This document shows positions 32,906 to 43,865 of a stretch of DNA of 64,000 nucleotides, in pieces. Each line of letters opens with the position of its first letter. Position 1 is the stretch's first letter. The notes under the pieces are model-generated. The model made no database searches, was not told the origin of the DNA, and saw only the letters and a program-made list of their open reading frames with translations. The DNA is from Typha latifolia (Eukaryota; Streptophyta; Magnoliopsida; Poales; Typhaceae): contig CM034100.1 in the NCBI GenBank assembly GCA_019914945.1, positions 8,319,096 through 8,383,095 of the forward strand, written 5' to 3'. The position numbers and the translations under genes were made by a program.

Positions 32906-34816
32906 AGTAAATGTCATATCTTGCATGATCGAGAATATTTGATTAAATTTGACACTAGAAGTAGCGAAGACATCTTCTTAGGGTATTCGAATAATAGTAG
33001 AGCCTACAAAGTATTTAATCTTGACACTTCTACTGTAATGGAATCTGCTAATGTTATGATAGATGAATCCACGACTGATTTAACTGAAGCTACTCCTATT
33101 TCTGTTTTTGCAGATACATATGACGAAGAAATAGGAAAGGAGCTTAATTTGGAAATTGAGAATCAGGACGAGGACAAAGTTGAAATGAACAAAGATGACT
33201 GCAACGTACCAGAACCATCTGCTAGAGTGAAATCAAATCATCCATTGTCACAAGTGATCGGAGACGTGAATGAACCAATTAAGACAAGATGACAAATCCA
33301 AAGTGAGGTATCATTTACTTGTTATACATCTTCTTTTGAACCTAAAAATGTGAATGAAGCATTGTTAGACGATTATTTGGTTAATGCTATGCATGAGGAA
33401 TTAGAGCAATTTTCTAGGAATGATGTTTGGTATTTAGTTCCTAGACCTAAGAATGTGAACATCATTGGAACAAAATAGATTTACAAGAATAAAAGTGATG
33501 AACATGGCAATATAGTTCGAAATAAAGCTAGACTCGTAGCACATGGATATACTCAGGTTGAGGGTATAGATTTTGATGAGACATTTGCTCCTGTTGCTAG
33601 ATTAGAATCTAGTTGTATACTGCTTGCTATTGCTTGTCACTTAAAATTTAAATTATTTCAAATGGATATTAAAAGTGCTTTCTTGAATGGTACTCTGAAT
33701 GAAGATGTTTATGTGGAACATTCGAAAGGGTTCGAAGATCAAAAATTTCCTTCTCATGTGTTTAAACTGAAAAAGGCCCTCTACGAGCTAAAACAATCTC
33801 CAAGAGCTTGGTATGAGAAGTTGACCACTTTTTAAGTGGATGCGGGGTTCACTCGAGGGGGAGTGGACAAGACATTGTTCATTAGACGGTCGAACAAGAG
33901 TTTGGTTGTGGCACAAATATATGTGGATGACATTGCCTTCGGGGCAACGAGTCAATCGTTAGCTAAGGAGTTTGCAGATCTCATGCATAGTCATTTTGAG
34001 ATGAGCATGATGGGTGAGTTGAAGTTCTTTTTGGGACTTCAAATTACTCAATTAGAAAGAGGGATATTTATCGCTCAAACCAAGTATGCTAAGGATCTTG
34101 TGACTAAATTCAGTTTAGAAAATACAAAACATGCTAGAACTCATATGAGTACAACTACCAAACTAGGTAAGGATATTTCAGGAAAAAATGTTGATTAGAC
34201 ACTATATAGGAGCATGATTGGTAGTCTTTTGTACTTAACTGCTAGTAGACCTGACATTGCATTTAGTGTCGGTGTGTGTGCTAGGTTTCAGTCTGAACCT
34301 AAGGAGACACATTTGTTTGCTGTGAAACGTATCGTAAAATATGTCGGTGGCACAGTTGACTTAGGTATCTGGTTTACTTATGACTCGAGAGCTATCATAT
34401 CTAGATACACAGATTCTGATTGGGCAGGTTCATGTGATGATAGAAAAAGTACCACAAGTGGATGTTTTTATATTAGAAACAATCTGGTTTCTTGGCACAG
34501 TAAGAAACAAAACTCGATATATTTATCTACTGCAGAGGCCGAGTACATTGCAGCGGGAAGTTGTTGTTCTCAGTTACTATGGATGAAACAGATGGTCAAA
34601 AATTACGACATTGAACAAGATACTATGGTGCTTTATTGTGACAACATGAGTGCTATTAATATATCGAAAATTTTTGTTGAACACTCGCGTACAAAACATA
34701 TTGATATCCGACGTGATTTTATACATGAGTTAGTTGAAGACAAAATAATAGCATTAGAACATGTTGAGACGGAGAAACAGTTGGGTGATCTGTTTACAAA
34801 ACCTTTGGATATTTAG
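32906..34816 (+). pseudogene. Copia B reverse transcriptase and RNase H
   Basis: The linker includes FLGYSNNSRAYKVFN (32976). RT begins at about 33352 (NEALLDDYLVNAMHEELEQF), with KARLVAHGYTQVEGIDFDET, FAPVARLES, FQMDIKSAFLNG and the catalytic box YVDDIAFGATS at about 33920. RNase H (34214-34816) has SLLYLTASRPDIAFSV, DSDWAGSCDDRKSTTSGC, LSTAEAEYIA and KHIDIRRDFI. Stops lie at 33289, 33476, 33833 and 34195, mostly fitting C-to-T or G-to-A changes. Motifs match the Sirevirus lineage. Confidence 0.92.
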
Positions 34817-35647
34817 AGATTTGAGTATTTTCGTACTTCTTTAGGGATTTGTTCTTTGGATTGATTTTTTTTTGTTTTGCTTTGCGTGTTTTTGTTTTAT
34901 TATTTCTTTTAGTTTCTTTTTAGGTTTTCTTTACTCTGAACTTTTCTTTGGTTTTACTTTCAGATTTGTCAAGAGTTTTTGTCATAAAAAATATTTTGAT
35001 GCACTCCTAGATTCAATGATATACTCGACATATAAATATGATTTTTCTCTTAATTATGAGTTATTATAGTTAATTTTGTCATCTTGCAGTATATTGTATC
35101 ATTTCTGATTTGTTCACTCTCTCGACTTCTATGATAATTAAACTAAAATAACGTGTGTATATTCTTGAGTGAGCATGACATCATGAATTTTTTTTTAAAT
35201 AGTTCACTATTGACGTTGATTTGCACAGTTTGACCTCATGCTTAGTCATCACAAATGTGTTCATAAAAGATCAATGAAAAGGGCTACAATGAGTTAGTGT
35301 GAAAACCATCTTGTTTAGAGTCCAGTTTGACTAAGTACATTGTTTGCAAATTAAATAAATTTTTTTTGATGTTTGTGAATATCTTCTTGCACATTGTTCG
35401 ATATGTACTACAAGAAAAGGGCTACCTACTCATGTGTGAAAGCCATCATTGCACCTATATGGTTTATGTATAAAAAAATAATAATAATACAGGAAAAATT
35501 CATGTTCGGTTATGGAGAATAAGTCGAAAAGCGCAAATTTAAATACTAAGTCGGTTTGACTACTGTGTTGTATCATTGTTTAAATAGGAAAGTTTATTTA
35601 AGAAGAATGTTTCATGTTATCGATGCTCACCTTGCGAAACGGACAAC

Positions 35648-36187
35648 ATGATGCCTCATGCGAAACGGACATCAGTGGCTCACATGCTTCACCTACTTTG
35701 TCTGTACAATGTCACCCCCAAGACTCGCCACTCCAGTATTAGTCTTAATCATTCTTTCCTCCTTCATGCGATGTTGTCGGGAGTTTCTGTTGATTTGGCT
35801 GCGGTGATCTACGATTCCATTCTAACAGCTGCACAGAAAGAAGCGCCCTGTGAAGGGTTGCCGTTTGGCATATTTATTACCAATTTGTGCACTCAGAGTG
35901 GGGTGCGCGTGGATGCCTCGGAACCTTCTCTTACTTTGCAAAAACCGTTGGATCGGATTACTCTTAAGCGGAGTCAAGCTCATGATCAGTCGTCTCCTCT
36001 CAAGCCGTCCTCTTCCGCCGCTGGACGTTCCTCACACCTCGACAGTTCTGATGACAGTTCGGACAATGACTCATCTCACACTGAGGGGGAGTTACCACAG
36101 TTCTCTGACCGTTTCGATCAGCTTAGCACTCAGGTGCAGGAGCTCCATTCGGTCGTGAATGATTTACGAGTTGAGCAAGCTCATTAG
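35648..36187 (+). pseudogene. Extra 3' ORF of the Sirevirus-like element (env-like position)
   Basis: An open frame of 179 codons between RNase H and the 3' LTR. Residues about 35-95 (LSGVSVDLAAVIYDSILTAA, GLPFGIFITNLCTQSG) resemble the plant retroelement-associated domain found in extra 3' ORFs of Athila and Sirevirus elements. Residues 120-150 are Ser/Asp-rich. The last 30 (FSDRFDQLSTQVQELHSVV) look like a coiled coil. The N-terminal half seems deleted near 35640, where AAACGGAC is directly repeated. No signal peptide or clear membrane segment is visible. Function unknown; absent from copy E. Confidence 0.5.
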
Positions 36188-36258
36188 GGGACCGTACTCG
36201 ACTCTGTGTTGTCGATTCTTCATCGTCAGTTTCCTCCGAGTTCCTAGTCTTTGTCATT

Positions 36259-36590
36259 TGTGTCAAAAAGGGGGAGAGTGAGTGTGAGTTTAGACGTGTG
36301 TTTAGAGTTTACGAGTTAACTAGTGTAGGGGGAGTAATGGTGTAGGGGGAGTTTACTAGTTTATGTTTACTGCATAATAACTTTGCGTGAATACTATTGA
36401 ACTGCTTACTTGATAACTTGTGTTTGGATTGTTATTCATTTCAAGTTATTTTCACGTGATCTTGGTTTGGTATATTTTTATTTACAGGGATTGATGTGCT
36501 AAAAGTACTAGACTTGTTGAATGCTCATTTTGAATTCTTTGTAATATCTTGTAAACTAGATGTTTTGTCACAAATTGCCAAAGGGGGAGA
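36259..36590 (+). promoter_or_regulatory. Multiple polypurine tracts of copia B
   Basis: AAAAAGGGGGAGAG near 36266, GTAGGGGGAG near 36326 and 36343, then the proximal tract AAAGGGGGAGA at 36580-36590 just before the LTR. Repeated purine tracts are a known Sirevirus hallmark. Confidence 0.82.
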
Positions 36591-36591
36591 T

Positions 36592-37539
36592 TGTTAGATT
36601 TTTAATTATTGGCAATTGTGTATAAAATATTATGTGTATTTTTACATGTATATGAGCTTATACAAGTCTAGAATATCTCTGGTTTAAAAATTTGTAAAAT
36701 TATTAGAAAAAGCTGTTAAGTTCAACACTGCATTCACAAATGCGTTCGAACACGGTGCATTCACAACCGCGTTCGAACGCGGGTACTTGCGTTCACACAG
36801 ACTGTGCATTCGAATGCAGGTAATTGTGTTCAAACAGACCGAGAGTTGCGTTCACAAACGTGTTCGAACGCGGGTATTGCGTTCACACAGATTGAGAGCT
36901 GCTTTCACAAACGCGTTCAAACGCAACCTGAAGAATTCAAGTTGTTGCGTTCGAACGCACTCGGGCCCGTTCGAACGCACCTGAGATCAAGTCATGTCGT
37001 TCAAACGCACCTGGGCCGCGTTCGAACGCACCAACGAAGTTTGAAAATCTTGGACTCTCGTGAGTACGGATAAGACTTGGATTTGGCTCTATCTTGGAGA
37101 TCATATATAAGGATTGTGATGCCCTATCTCTAGGGTGGTTGAAGAAGCATTATTGAAGAAGACTTCTTGAGGCTATATCGGTTCTTCAACTAACAAGGTT
37201 TCACTCATCTACAAAAATTAATCTTTCGTCTTAAGGGCTATCTAGACGAAAGATCAATCTCGAGGGTTATTGAGGTTGGATTTCAATCACGAGAAGCAGT
37301 GAATCGTGGGTTCTAGCGAGCAAGACTGAGAGGAACAAAGTCGTTTGGATCGACGAGTTGTTTTGTGAGTCAGTCTTGTAACTGCTACTATTCTAGTGAT
37401 TGGTTTTGATCCGAGTTTGGATCTGGTGGTTTTTTCATCTCTGCTTTCGTTCTTAATAATTCTTCGGACTTTTACTTAAGCGAACGAGTGATATCATTGC
37501 CTAGTATTTAGATACATACTTGTGTCTAGGGGTTTTTTA
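36592..37539 (+). repeat. 3' LTR of copia B
   Basis: Starts TGTTAGATTTTTAATT and ends GGTTTTTTA; 948 bp; TATA box at 37104-37112. The stretch before the terminal part is shortened near 37430 relative to the 5' LTR. Confidence 0.92.
36728..37030. repeat. CpG palindrome array in copia B 3' LTR
   Basis: About six GTTCGAAC cores, including exact GCGTTCGAACGC near 36770, 36948 and 37019. Confidence 0.92.
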
Positions 37540-37591
37540 ATTGGTATCAGAGTGGGTTCTCTCACCTTTTGAGAGAGATCAGATAGGCATG
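37540..37591 (+). promoter_or_regulatory. Second primer-binding site and leader after the copia B 3' LTR
   Basis: ATTGGTATCAGAGTGGG followed by the 5' leader to GGCATGG, where gypsy integrase begins. The junction uses the shared CATGG (gypsy: ACATGGGATGC at 3847). Confidence 0.8.
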
Positions 37592-38462
37592 GGATGCCTA
37601 GGACGATCGTGTCAGACCGGGATCACATCTTCATCAGCAAGTTTTGGTCCGAGTTCTTCAGATTGCAAAGGAATTAAATCTACCTTAGTTCAGCTTATCA
37701 CCCCGAGACGGATGGCCAAACCGAGGTGGTGAATCGCGGACTAGAGCAATACTTGTGATGCTTTATGGCAAATCGACCAAAGGATTGCATCAAATTCCTT
37801 CCATGGCATGAGTGGTCATACAATACCGCTCATCACTCTAGCATCGGCATGACCCTCTTTGAGGCAGTTTATAGGCGCACTCCCCTTGTCTTGCGTGCCT
37901 ACGATAGACTCGCAGCGGTGGATAGGACCGAGCTTGACTTGGAGCTTGCTGATCGAGATGAAACATTGAGACGACTCAAGACTCACCTAGCCACAGCTCA
38001 AAACCGCATGAAGCAAACTCATGACAAAGGTCGACGTGAGCGAGAATTTGAGGTGGATCAATTGGTATTCGTTCGAGCTCAACCGTATCGGCAATCCACA
38101 TTGAGGCCAATTTTGAACCAAAAGTTGGGTTACAAGTACTATGGTCTGTACCGAGTGCTACAACGAATCGGTCCAGTAGCTTACCGGTTGGACCTACCTG
38201 AAGGAACCAAGATACATCCGATCTTCCATGTATCGGCATTAAAGGCCCAAATCAGGCCTAACTATGTGGTGGGTTCGGCCTTACCCGAACTAATGGAGGA
38301 AGATGGCTCCACAGAACCGGTCCAAGTCTTAGGCCGTAGGAGAAGATGCCATGGGTCCAGATTAGAGACTGAAGTGTTGATTGAGTTGCTTGGGCAAACC
38401 TACGACGAGTCTACATGGGAGCTAGAGTCAGATATCATGGATCGCTTCCCAAAGATAAGCTA
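37592..38462 (+). pseudogene. G1b integrase C-terminal half with chromodomain
   Basis: Opens inside the integrase core ([16 protein letters not shown] in the first frame, then HPETDGQTEVVNRGLEQYL with the catalytic Glu kept). A stop precedes a 270-codon frame at 37765-38577: MANRPKDCIKFLPWHEWSYN, SSIGMTLFEAVYRR, GPVAYRLDLPEGTKIHPIFH, and a chromodomain ending (LIELLGQTYDESTWELESD, MDRFPK). The frame then runs into the G2 LTR. The first Asp and the zinc finger are missing. Confidence 0.87.
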
Positions 38463-39278
38463 TGCAACTATTCCTTCAAGATTTGAATGTATTATAGAAA
38501 TTAGTCCGCGCAACCGTGGGAAAATATTCTTCAGATATTCTCCTATAGTCATAAAATTACAAAACCAATTGTGTTAGATCCATATCTTTCTGATCTACAA
38601 TTTTTGTATTTACGCTCTTCGTAGTTCAAACTATAGCAGGGATGAAAACACCGAATAACGTGGGTGATGGTGGTGGTGATGGGTGGAGTGGATATTAGGG
38701 TTATGGATGGGTATGGAGATAAAGATGGATGGTGGATGTGATTAAGGGATATAGACGAAGGGAACAAAGTGGTCGAGATTCCAAAGAAGAGGGGTGGCTC
38801 GATAGTCGAGGGAGATTAGAAGTTATGAGAAATCTTGCCAACGTTTGAGGTGGAAGGATGGTGAAGAGGGAGGAGGGAGAAGTCTAGAGAGAAGGTAGGA
38901 GGCAAGAAATTAATAATCCAATTTTATAATGAAGTTGACTGCCATCTACATATTTATACAACCTGGCCAACAAGTCCTAAAACAATATGAAACCCTAATT
39001 CTAGAGGATTCCCGTCGATCGCGTTCGAATGTGCTCGATTGCGTTTGAACGCACCAAAAGATGTTCTCTGTATGTGCGAACGCGATGCACACGTTCGAAT
39101 GCGGGAGTTTTTCGCCCGACCGTGTTCAAACGCACAATATGTGTTCTTTGTATTTGGGAACCTGATGTAGGCATTCGCAAGGGCGTTTGAACATGATCCC
39201 TCCTATGTTTGAACGCGACCTACAGGAATTTTAATAAACTCCTAATGCAATAAAAAAAGATCCTAACTAAGTGTATCA
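38455..39278 (-). repeat. G2 LTR on the minus strand
   Basis: On the minus strand it starts TGATACACTTAG at 39278 and ends near 38455 with a short deletion beside the terminus. A TATA-like TATAAATATG is near 38955. It separates G1b from the resumed G3 pol. Confidence 0.82.
39017..39215. repeat. CpG palindrome array in minus G2 LTR
   Basis: Decayed copies (GCGTTCGAATG, ACGTTCGAATGC) plus, on the minus strand, GCGTTCGCACATACAGAGAA, very close to GCGTTCACACAGACAGAGAG of the copia unit. Confidence 0.82.
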
Positions 39279-41520
39279 CATTCATGGAAGGAGCATCTTG
39301 TTCTCCTTCGCGAAGTATTGCAGATTTTGAAAGCCAATGTGCTGAAGGTGAATGAGTCCAAATATTTATGGGGCCAGTTAAGAGTGGAGTACCTCAGCCG
39401 CATCATATCAGTGACGGGAGTGGAAGTCAATCCCTCCAAAGTATAGAATACGGTGCAATGGCAGATCCCAAAGACACCGAAAGAATTGCAGGCTTCTTGG
39501 GATTGACGAGCTATTACTATCAATTTGTTGCCAACTATGGCAAGATTGCCAGCCCCTTGACATTACTACTGAAGAAGGGGGAGTTTTAGTGGACCAATGC
39601 AGCAACAAAGGCATTTGAAGAATTGAAAAAGGCAATGACTACAGTGCCAGTTTCGGCGTTACCCGATTTCACCTAATATTTTGTGGTGGAATGCGACGCG
39701 TGAGAGACTGGAATTAGGGTTGTCCTCATGCAAGAAGGGAAGCCAGTGCTGTACATGAGCAAGGCATTGTCGATGAAGAACTAGATGATGTCTACATATG
39801 AGTGAGAGATGCTAACTATTATCCATGTCGTCCCGAATGGATACCACATCTTATCAGGTGGCGATTCATGGTTCGTATTGACTAGCAAAGTCTTCCTTAC
39901 TTCCTTGGACGATGGATTCACACTCTGGCACAACAGTGGTGGGTGACAAAGTTGTTGGGCTATGACTATGAATTGGTGTACAAGAAGGGAACTAAGAATC
40001 GGGTCGTCGATGCACTATCATGACAACCCGAACCGGTCGACCTAGCCATGATTTCTATCTTGATCTTTCCTTTTATTTCAGAGATTAGAGTTGCATGTGT
40101 GGAAGACCCATAGATGATGGAATTCATGAAGAAGGTAGCGAAAGAACTAGCTTGCTATCCTGGGTTAGAAGTGAAGGACTGTCTACTACTAAACCGAGCG
40201 CGAGTACGAGTACCGGCTAAACCCGAACTGCGAGTGACTTTGATTCACCACTTCCACGACACTTCTGTGGCGGGGCATGAGGGAGCCTTCAGATTCTATA
40301 AAAGGTTAACACAAAATTGTGTATGGGCAGGAGTGAGAAAAGAAGTGATGTCCTATGTTCGAGTGTGTGAAATCTATCAACGCGCCAAGACGGACTCGAT
40401 GAAACTAACGGGGCTACTGCAACCCTTACCTATTCCGGAGCAAATTTAGGAAAACGTGGCAATGGATTTCATTGAAGGACTTTCCCAGGCTAGAGGACAT
40501 ACAGTGATAATGGTGGTGGTCGATCGATTGACGAAGAGTGCGCACTTTTCAGCTCTAGTGCACTCGTACACCGCAAAGAAGTAGCAAAAAATTTTGTGAA
40601 GAAAATAGCCCGGTTGTGTGGAATGTTGAGGTCAATAGTTTCAGACTGTGATACAATTTTTATGAGTCACTTTTGGCAAGAGTACTTCAAGCAGCAAGGC
40701 ACTGAACTGAAAATGAGCTCAGCGTATCATCCACAAACCAATAGGCAATCCGTAGTTGGTAATCGCTGCCTTGGGCAATATTTGCAATGCTTCGCCGGGG
40801 AGCAACTGAAGAGATGGCTAGCTTACCTACCTTGAGCGGAGTACTCATACAATACGGCTCACCACACCGCTATTGGGATAACCCCCTTCAAGGTTGTCTA
40901 TGGCGTGTGCCCCCAATATTGTGATTTTATGACCACTAAACGCACCTGACCTTACTAACATAGATGAGGTGCTAGTGGAATGGGATGAAGTACTCAAGCA
41001 GCTCAAGCTTCACCAAGCAGTGGCACAAAACTGAATGAAGCAAGTGTATGATCGCAAACAGCAAGAAAGAAGCTATGAAGATGGTGATTGGGTCTATATT
41101 TGACTCCAATCGTATCATTAAATCTCGGTATAAACTATTCAGAACCAAAGCTATCACATCGCTTCTTTGGTCCATTTTAGATTCTAGGGAAGGTGGGAGC
41201 GGTTGCATATAAGCTAAACTTACTCGACTCGTCTTGAGTTCACTTAGTCTTCCATGTATCTAGCTTGACAGCTCGAGTTGGACCAGTTGAGCAAGTTGTG
41301 GCAGAACTACCCGAACCTGACTAGGAGGTAGTTGAGCTCACTCTAGAGAAGGTCCTAGCACGAAGGAGGGTCAAACGCGAAAGACGAATAGCCATAGAGG
41401 TGTTGATGAGATGGGTCGTTTAGACACAAGAGCAAGCCACATGGGAATCCGAGGCAACATTGATGGATCGTTATTGTGAATTTGCACTTGGGGGACAAAG
41501 TGAGTGGAACCATGGTGGAA
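39279..41520 (+). pseudogene. G3 pol 3' half: RT end, RNase H, integrase, chromodomain region
   Basis: RT end near 39330-39430 (YLSRIISVTGVEVNPSK), connection (LGLTSYYYQFVANYGKIASP), RNase H start (FVVECDA) with a stop in the active-site region. The integrase zinc finger at 40114-40449 is well kept (HHFHDTSVAGHEG, CEIYQRAKTDS). The core has AMDFIEGL and SDCDTIFMSHFW. The Glu segment reads HPQTNRQSVVGNR with Glu replaced by Val. The C-terminus near 41200-41470 includes GAVAYKLNLL and a weak chromodomain. Many stops and shifts. The 3' LTR follows. Confidence 0.85.
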
Positions 41521-42313
41521 TGATGTGATTCATACCACACTGAGTCATCCCGTGTATGGATACAAACCTATGTGATCTATTTCTTGTTTTTTTTAGTTGT
41601 TTTCTTTAGAAAAATAAGGATTTTGGATGTCGCATTCGAAAGCGGGGAGGTCGCATTCAAACGCCCCTTGCGAACGCCTGCAGGTGTTCACATCGAAAGA
41701 GAATGTGAATTGTGCGCTCGAACGCGCTTGACCCCGTTTTAACGCTTGTATACATTTGCATTGATAGTGAACGCAAATTGCGCGTTCGAACGCAGTCGAT
41801 GAGAATATAATATTTCTAGGGTTATTACTTGTTAGTTTGGCTTGTTGGGTTAGCATCTTAAGATGTGGATGGCACCCTAAATGGGGATCATGAATGAATA
41901 TTAAATTTTCTTCCCTTCCTTCTCTACCCTAACTCTTCTCCCTCCTCATTCAAGCCGTAGTTGTGTGTCATCTCGTCACCGGTTACCTCTAATCCCTCTC
42001 GACTATAGAGTCCTCCCTCCTTGGGATCTCGACCAACTTCTCCCCCCTCATCATTATCCCTTCAACACCATGTGCCACAAAATCTATCACCGTTATCACC
42101 ACCTTTACCACCATCATCACCATCACCCGTCATCTCCACCTTCACCACAAAATTATGTATTTTCACCCTTGATGCACTCAGAATCTACGATCACCACTAG
42201 TTTCGTAATTTTTTTTTACTACGGGAGAATATTTTGAGATTATTCTCCTCTGGATTGCGCAGACGCTTCCCTACATCTGAGCTTGGTCAGGAATGGACAC
42301 ACAATCCATAACA
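41521..42313 (+). repeat. 3' LTR of G3
   Basis: TGATGTGATTCATACC...CCATAACA, 793 bp, clearly the partner of 20101-20935 with small indels. Confidence 0.88.
41632..41795. repeat. CpG palindrome array in G3 3' LTR
   Basis: GCATTCGAAAGC, GCGCTCGAACGC, GCGTTCGAACGC (near 41780) and related cores. Confidence 0.8.
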
Positions 42314-42923
42314 TAACATGACCGATTGTCCACAATTGTAGATTAAGAACCTCAGTCATAAGCCTAAAACATGAGTTAATATCGCACTTGATACTACCCT
42401 CAGAGCACTCGGCTCTACCTTATCTCATCACCATGCAAAAAATCATGAGCCATCGATCATGAACGCCCTAATCCTACGTCATCGGGTACTATTAGGTCTA
42501 CATCATCCTATCCTTCTCTCTCAAACTTAAATACCATAATAACTCTCGTCGACTAATAATAAATCGCCCATCACTTGGTGTAACAACTACTTGATCGTTT
42601 ATGACCAACAGATTGAGACCTCAAGCATGAGCCTTAATATATAAGTATAATAATATCCCTCATCCCTAACCCTAGCTAAGGAGGTGTTAGGTACTATCTA
42701 GATATAGAATTCACTCCCTTTATAGTCATGCACGTGTGCAAGTGGTATGATATTATATCGCACAAACAAACATAATTAAACACCTCTCATTATAATGTAT
42801 TACGTGCTATCATAAATAATCATACCCAAGGATATGCACATGAATCATAATATGTGTAATTATGCCTAATAGTAAGTAAGTTAACATGTATTATTTGCAT
42901 TAATAATAGTAAATAAATGTATG
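42314..42923 (-). repeat. L7 repeat copy 2, segment 2
   Basis: Continues from 20100 (TCAAACAACA then TGACCGATTGT, compare ATCATGACTGATTGT at 18169). Interrupted by the G2 solo LTR. Confidence 0.5.
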
Positions 42924-42995
42924 TGATATACTTAATTAGGATCTTTTCTTATTGCATTGGGAGTTTATTTTTATTAAAATAAAATTCCTGTAGGT

Positions 42996-43200
42996 CGCAT
43001 TCGAATGTAGGAGAGATCGCGTTCGAATACCCTTGCGAACTGCTGCATCAGGTTCACAAATATAGAGAACACATATTGTGCGTTCGAACACGGTCGGACG
43101 AGTTCGAACGCCCACGTTCGAACGCCTACATCGCGTTTGCACATACAGAGAACGTCTTTTGGTGTGTTCGAACGCGATCGGGCGCGTTCAAACGTGATCG
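42996..43200. repeat. CpG palindrome array in G2 solo LTR
   Basis: ACGTTCGAACGC, GTGTTCGAACGC, GCGTTCGAACAC and others. Also GCGTTTGCACATACAGAGAA, matching the copia inter-palindrome unit. The array ends about 60 bp before the TATA box. Confidence 0.9.
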
Positions 43201-43785
43201 ACTGGAATCCTCTAGAATTAGGGTTTTATATTGTTTTAGGACTTGTTGGCTAGCCTCTATAAATATGTGGATGGCAGCCAACTTCATTATGCTATTGGAA
43301 TATTAATTTCTTGCCTCGTATCTTCTCTTTAGACTCTCTCCCTCCTCCCTCTTCACCATCCTTCCACCTCTACCATTGGCAAGGTTTCTCCTAACTTCTA
43401 ATCTCCCTCGACTATCGAGCCACCCCTCTTCTTTGGGATCTCGACCACTTCGTTCCCTTCGTCTATATCCCTAAATCACATCCACAATCCACCTTCATCT
43501 CCATATCCATCCATAACCCTAACATCCACTTCACCCGTCACCACCACTATCACCCACATTATTCCGTATTTTTGTCCATGCTACAGTTCGAATCTACGAA
43601 GGGAGTAAATATAAAAGTTGTAGATCAGAAAGTTGTGGATCTAATACAAGGTTTCGTAATTTTATGACTACCGAAGAATATTTGACGAATATTTCCCCAC
43701 GGTTGCGCGGACTGATTCTTATAATACATCCAGATCTTGAAGGAATCGTTGCATAGCCTATATTTGGTTCCAGATCTTATCAATT

Positions 43786-43859
43786 TGGTATCAGAGCTTA
43801 ACAAAGTGGTATGAGAGCTTATCAAGTTGTATCAGAGCTTAACAATGTGGTATCAGAGC
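43786..43859 (+). repeat. Tandem primer-binding sites (4 copies)
   Basis: Units start at 43786, 43807, 43827 and 43848 (spacing 20-21): TGGTATCAGAGC, TGGTATGAGAGC, TTGTATCAGAGC, TGGTATCAGAGC. Each is followed by TTAACA or TTATCA, resembling the LTR end. Confidence 0.92.
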
Positions 43860-43865
43860 TTATCA

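Larger units (their letters stand above)
29965..37591 (+). mobile_element. Sirevirus-like copia copy B
   Basis: 5' LTR, primer-binding site, gag with a large N-terminal deletion, protease, integrase, RT, RNase H, a long 3' non-coding zone with an extra frame, repeated purine tracts, the main polypurine tract and the 3' LTR. Unusually, the 3' LTR is followed by another primer-binding site and leader up to the gag ATG (37540-37591), as if a second element had been joined in tandem and lost. Gene order integrase-RT and the 3' features place it in the Sirevirus (Maximus/SIRE) lineage. Confidence 0.9.
27920..38462 (+). mobile_element. G1b gypsy element remnant, split by copia B
   Basis: A partial 5' LTR (27920-28227), primer-binding site, gag and the start of protease (to 29964), then after copia B the second half of integrase and the chromodomain (37592-38462). 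RT, RNase H and the integrase N-terminus are missing, so the copia insertion is associated with a deletion of at least 2 kb of pol. Confidence 0.78.
20101..42313 (+). mobile_element. G3 gypsy element, split by nested insertions
   Basis: The 5' LTR is at 20101-20935 and the 3' LTR at 41521-42313, both starting TGATGTGATTC and ending CCATAACA. A near-perfect 5-bp target duplication and L7 sequence continuing across the site support the boundaries. Own coding sequence remains at 20969-21896 (gag) and 39279-41520 (RT end to chromodomain region). Between them lie G4, G1b with copia B, and a minus G2 LTR. Gag C-terminus, protease and most of RT are missing, so deletions accompanied the nesting. Confidence 0.75.
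42924..43865 (+). mobile_element. G2 solo LTR with a four-fold primer-binding-site extension
   Basis: Canonical LTR 42924-43782 (TGATATACTTAATTAGG to CTTATCA), followed by four tandem primer-binding-site units to 43865. The whole block is flanked by a perfect 5-bp duplication GTATG (42919-42923, 43866-43870), so the integrated right end is after the fourth unit, not at the usual LTR end. TATA box TATAAATA at 43258-43265. Confidence 0.87.

Noticed and set aside
43786..43859. tRNA gene fragments
   Set aside because: Only the 12-nt complement of the tRNA 3' end is repeated; no acceptor, anticodon or T arm is present, so these are primer-binding sites.
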